In this document: piece after piece, positions 62,343 through 64,000 of the stretch
Position numbering within the stretch: position 1 is the stretch's first letter
Layout: each line of letters begins with the position of its first letter
Program-made: the position numbers and the translations under genes
Assembly: GCA_021613335.1 (NCBI GenBank)
Contig: JAJTWR010000044.1
Coordinates: 2,624,001 to 2,688,000 of the forward strand
Length of the DNA: 64,000 nt
Reading direction: 5' to 3'
Source of the DNA: Whitmania pigra
Taxonomy: Eukaryota > Annelida > Clitellata > Hirudinida > Haemopidae
Notes under the pieces: generated by a model
What the model was told of the DNA's origin: nothing
Database searches by the model: none
What the model saw: the letters and a program-made list of their open reading frames with translations, nothing else

Positions 62343-63610
62343 GTACCGTATTTTCACGATATAAACACGCAGACTAATTTAACACGCGGGCGAATATAAC
62401 ACGCAATTTTTCCAATTTATGTAAAAAATCACTTTTAAAACACGCAAACGATTATAACACGCACTAATGGACGCCTTTTTTCTTTTGGCTAAAATAATTT
62501 AACATTTAAATTAAAATTATATATATTAAAATGTTAAATTGAAGCAGTTTCTAATATATAAAACAATCAAATATAAAAGTTGTAAAAAAATCTTCCGTTG
62601 GCTGAGCGGCCGATGCTTGAAGTGATAAATACAGTGATATATAGATAGAAGTGCTCTTGATTGAAATATAAGTCAAAATCATCTTAGTCATGCAACGGAC
62701 TATAATCAAATAAATAAATAGATTGAAATATCGACGTCGTTAAAAAAGTGGCTGATAAACTTAACTCGTACACTGTTGCCTACAAGCTTCAAGTCATTTC
62801 TAGAGCGAAAGACAAAGGTAACAGAGCAGCTGCTCGAGAGTTCAACGTTAATGAAGTGTCGGTTCGCGAATGGAGAAAGAAGGAATGATTGCTTGAGAAA
62901 CTGAACCTGAGAAAACGTGCATGCCTTGGCCAAAATGCGAAATGGCCAAAGTTAGAGTCTGATCTAAAGCTATGGGTCTTGGAACAAAGAAAGAGATAGC
63001 CAGAACTGTGGCAATAACAACAAGTGGTTACGAAAAGACATGTTTCACAGTCATACTTGGATGCTCTGCGGCTGGCACCAAGTCAAAACCAATATTAATT
63101 TTCAAGAGACAATGCAAACAATTTTCAGCATGAAGCTCTGGATTCAGAAATGTTCTCCAAAGAGGGGATTCTTTTAGATCTCGCGGTTGGTCATGGATGC
63201 AATGACTGCTCATAAAGAGGAGTCAGTTAAGAAGATGCTCAACTTAAGCGGATGTCACATTGCAATCATCCCGGGTGGTCTATCATCCAAACTGCAACTA
63301 CAAATCATTGAGAAATTGACAGATCTGAGAGGGAGGAATGGATGCAGAATGGCACATACACTCACACACCGTCTGGACGAGACAGGAAGTCCTTGTATTC
63401 CGAGGTATGCACGAGCATGGGACAAAGTGTCTCCTGATTTGATTCTGAGTGGCTTTAGAAATGCTGACATTAAGTCTATAGGAAAGGAGTAAAGTGACCA
63501 CCCGGACTTTGAACTAGCCTGCGATCCGGCAAGAGCCGAAAATGAATATAAAGACTGTTCGACTTTTGACGGATTTGAAGGCTTAACTGATGATGAGGAA
63601 TAATTATTGG
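62343..63610 (+). pseudogene. pogo/Tigger-type transposon, degenerate
   Basis: The left end, ACCGTATTTTCACGATATAA followed by repeated AACACGC strings (to about 62465), is typical of pogo-family termini. A CENP-B-type helix-turn-helix follows at 62740-62890: SYTVAYKLQVISRAKDKGN, RAAAREFNVNEVSVREWRKK. The DDE C-terminal part is at 63187-63492: VMDAMTAHKEESVKKML (catalytic-type Asp), IIPGGLSSKLQ, and AWDKVSPDLILSGFRNADI. An acidic end (FDGFEGLTDDEE) follows at 63560-63602. The middle is missing or frameshifted, and a LINE/SINE tail is inserted before 62724. No right terminus was identified before 64000. Confidence 0.88.
62680..62724 (+). repeat. LINE/SINE 3' tail fragment inside the pogo element
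   Basis: Reads CATCTTAGTCATGCAACGGA, CTATAATCAAATAAATAAAT. It lies between the pogo terminus and its helix-turn-helix, so it inserted after the transposon. Confidence 0.85.
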
Positions 63611-64000
63611 TCTTATGAATGATTTTTTGAATGTCTGTTAATAAATTGTTTAAAAACTTCAAAGAACTGGTTAACGATTCATGAGCTCGCTGCAATTGCT
63701 GCATGATGAGTTCCAAGAGAATGGGCTAAGACTTCCATTTCGTTTTCCAATAAAGACTGAAAAAGACTGACAACTGACACTATTACCAAGATTGTATCTA
63801 TTTTGTTCCATGCTTTTGAGAAGTGTTCAAAGAGTTTTTATAGCAAGACCATTAAGAGATTGAAGACATTTGCTACAATAAGTCCACGCATGTGATGTTT
63901 GACTATTAAAATATTAAACAGCACCAACCAAAGCTGTCTGAACCACCAGTGCTGAAAAAACATTGTCACACAAACTGAAAACATTAGCTCCAATTATAAT
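63611..64000. other. No gene recognised
   Basis: Probably includes the remaining 3' part of the pogo element. No inverted copy of the AACACGC-rich terminus is seen by the window end. Confidence 0.4.

Noticed and set aside
62706..63716. Minus-strand frames (62706-62933, 63028-63213, 63255-63716)
   Set aside because: They are antisense shadows of the pogo transposase remnants on the plus strand.

Overview
This is nuclear DNA from an AT-rich animal genome. The genes are split by GT-AG introns (47 bp to about 6 kb). They encode animal-type proteins (junctophilin, calmodulin, a C9orf72 relative), and the remainder is full of eukaryotic transposons. I cannot name the species. The mix of genes with many hAT/Tc1/L2-like repeats and long GAT/AAT microsatellites suggests an invertebrate, possibly a non-insect one because a C9orf72 relative is present. 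Nothing bacterial or viral was seen.

Layout. 1-4.07 kb has no gene I can support. 4.07-8.82 kb holds a complete six-exon gene for an acidic, low-complexity 957-aa protein with a motif resembling actin-capping-protein-interaction (CPI) motifs; a solo LTR sits in its last intron. 9.1-26.4 kb is a transposon graveyard containing hAT copies, two LINE fragments, Tc1-like and mariner pseudogenes, and Ty3/gypsy LTR, primer-binding-site, gag and pol remnants. Inside it, at 15.95-19.42 kb, are five short, well-spliced exons of a host gene that may be related to the atlastin/GBP middle domain. 26.4-30.6 kb is dominated by ATC/GAT microsatellites and one hAT MITE with perfect target-site duplications.

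30.67-40.60 kb encodes a 488-aa type I membrane protein with signal peptide, SUEL-type lectin, CUB-like and sushi-like domains, one transmembrane helix and a His/Ser-rich tail. 43.8-44.04 kb (minus strand) is the last exon of a small membrane protein. 44.89-51.09 kb is junctophilin, complete in nine exons with all eight MORN motifs and the C-terminal ER anchor. A long palindrome and a 5S rRNA fragment lie in its introns. 52.60-56.73 kb is a six-exon calmodulin with the intron after the ATG codon, unusually diverged for an animal. 57.85-59.30 kb is a FAM169-like GNAT-fold gene, which converges on a C9orf72-like gene (59.64-62.15 kb, minus strand). 62.34 kb onward is a degenerate pogo-type transposon.

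Junctophilin (which ties endoplasmic reticulum to plasma membrane at calcium-release sites) and calmodulin are direct neighbours on the same strand, 1.5 kb apart. A functional reason for this is speculation. For all six complete models the summed exon lengths are divisible by three and every junction is phase-consistent, which is the main support for the exon boundaries given. I found no convincing new defence-like or operon-like system. The most unusual items are the intronic palindrome, the novel 957-aa gene, the lectin/CUB/sushi receptor and the diverged calmodulin.
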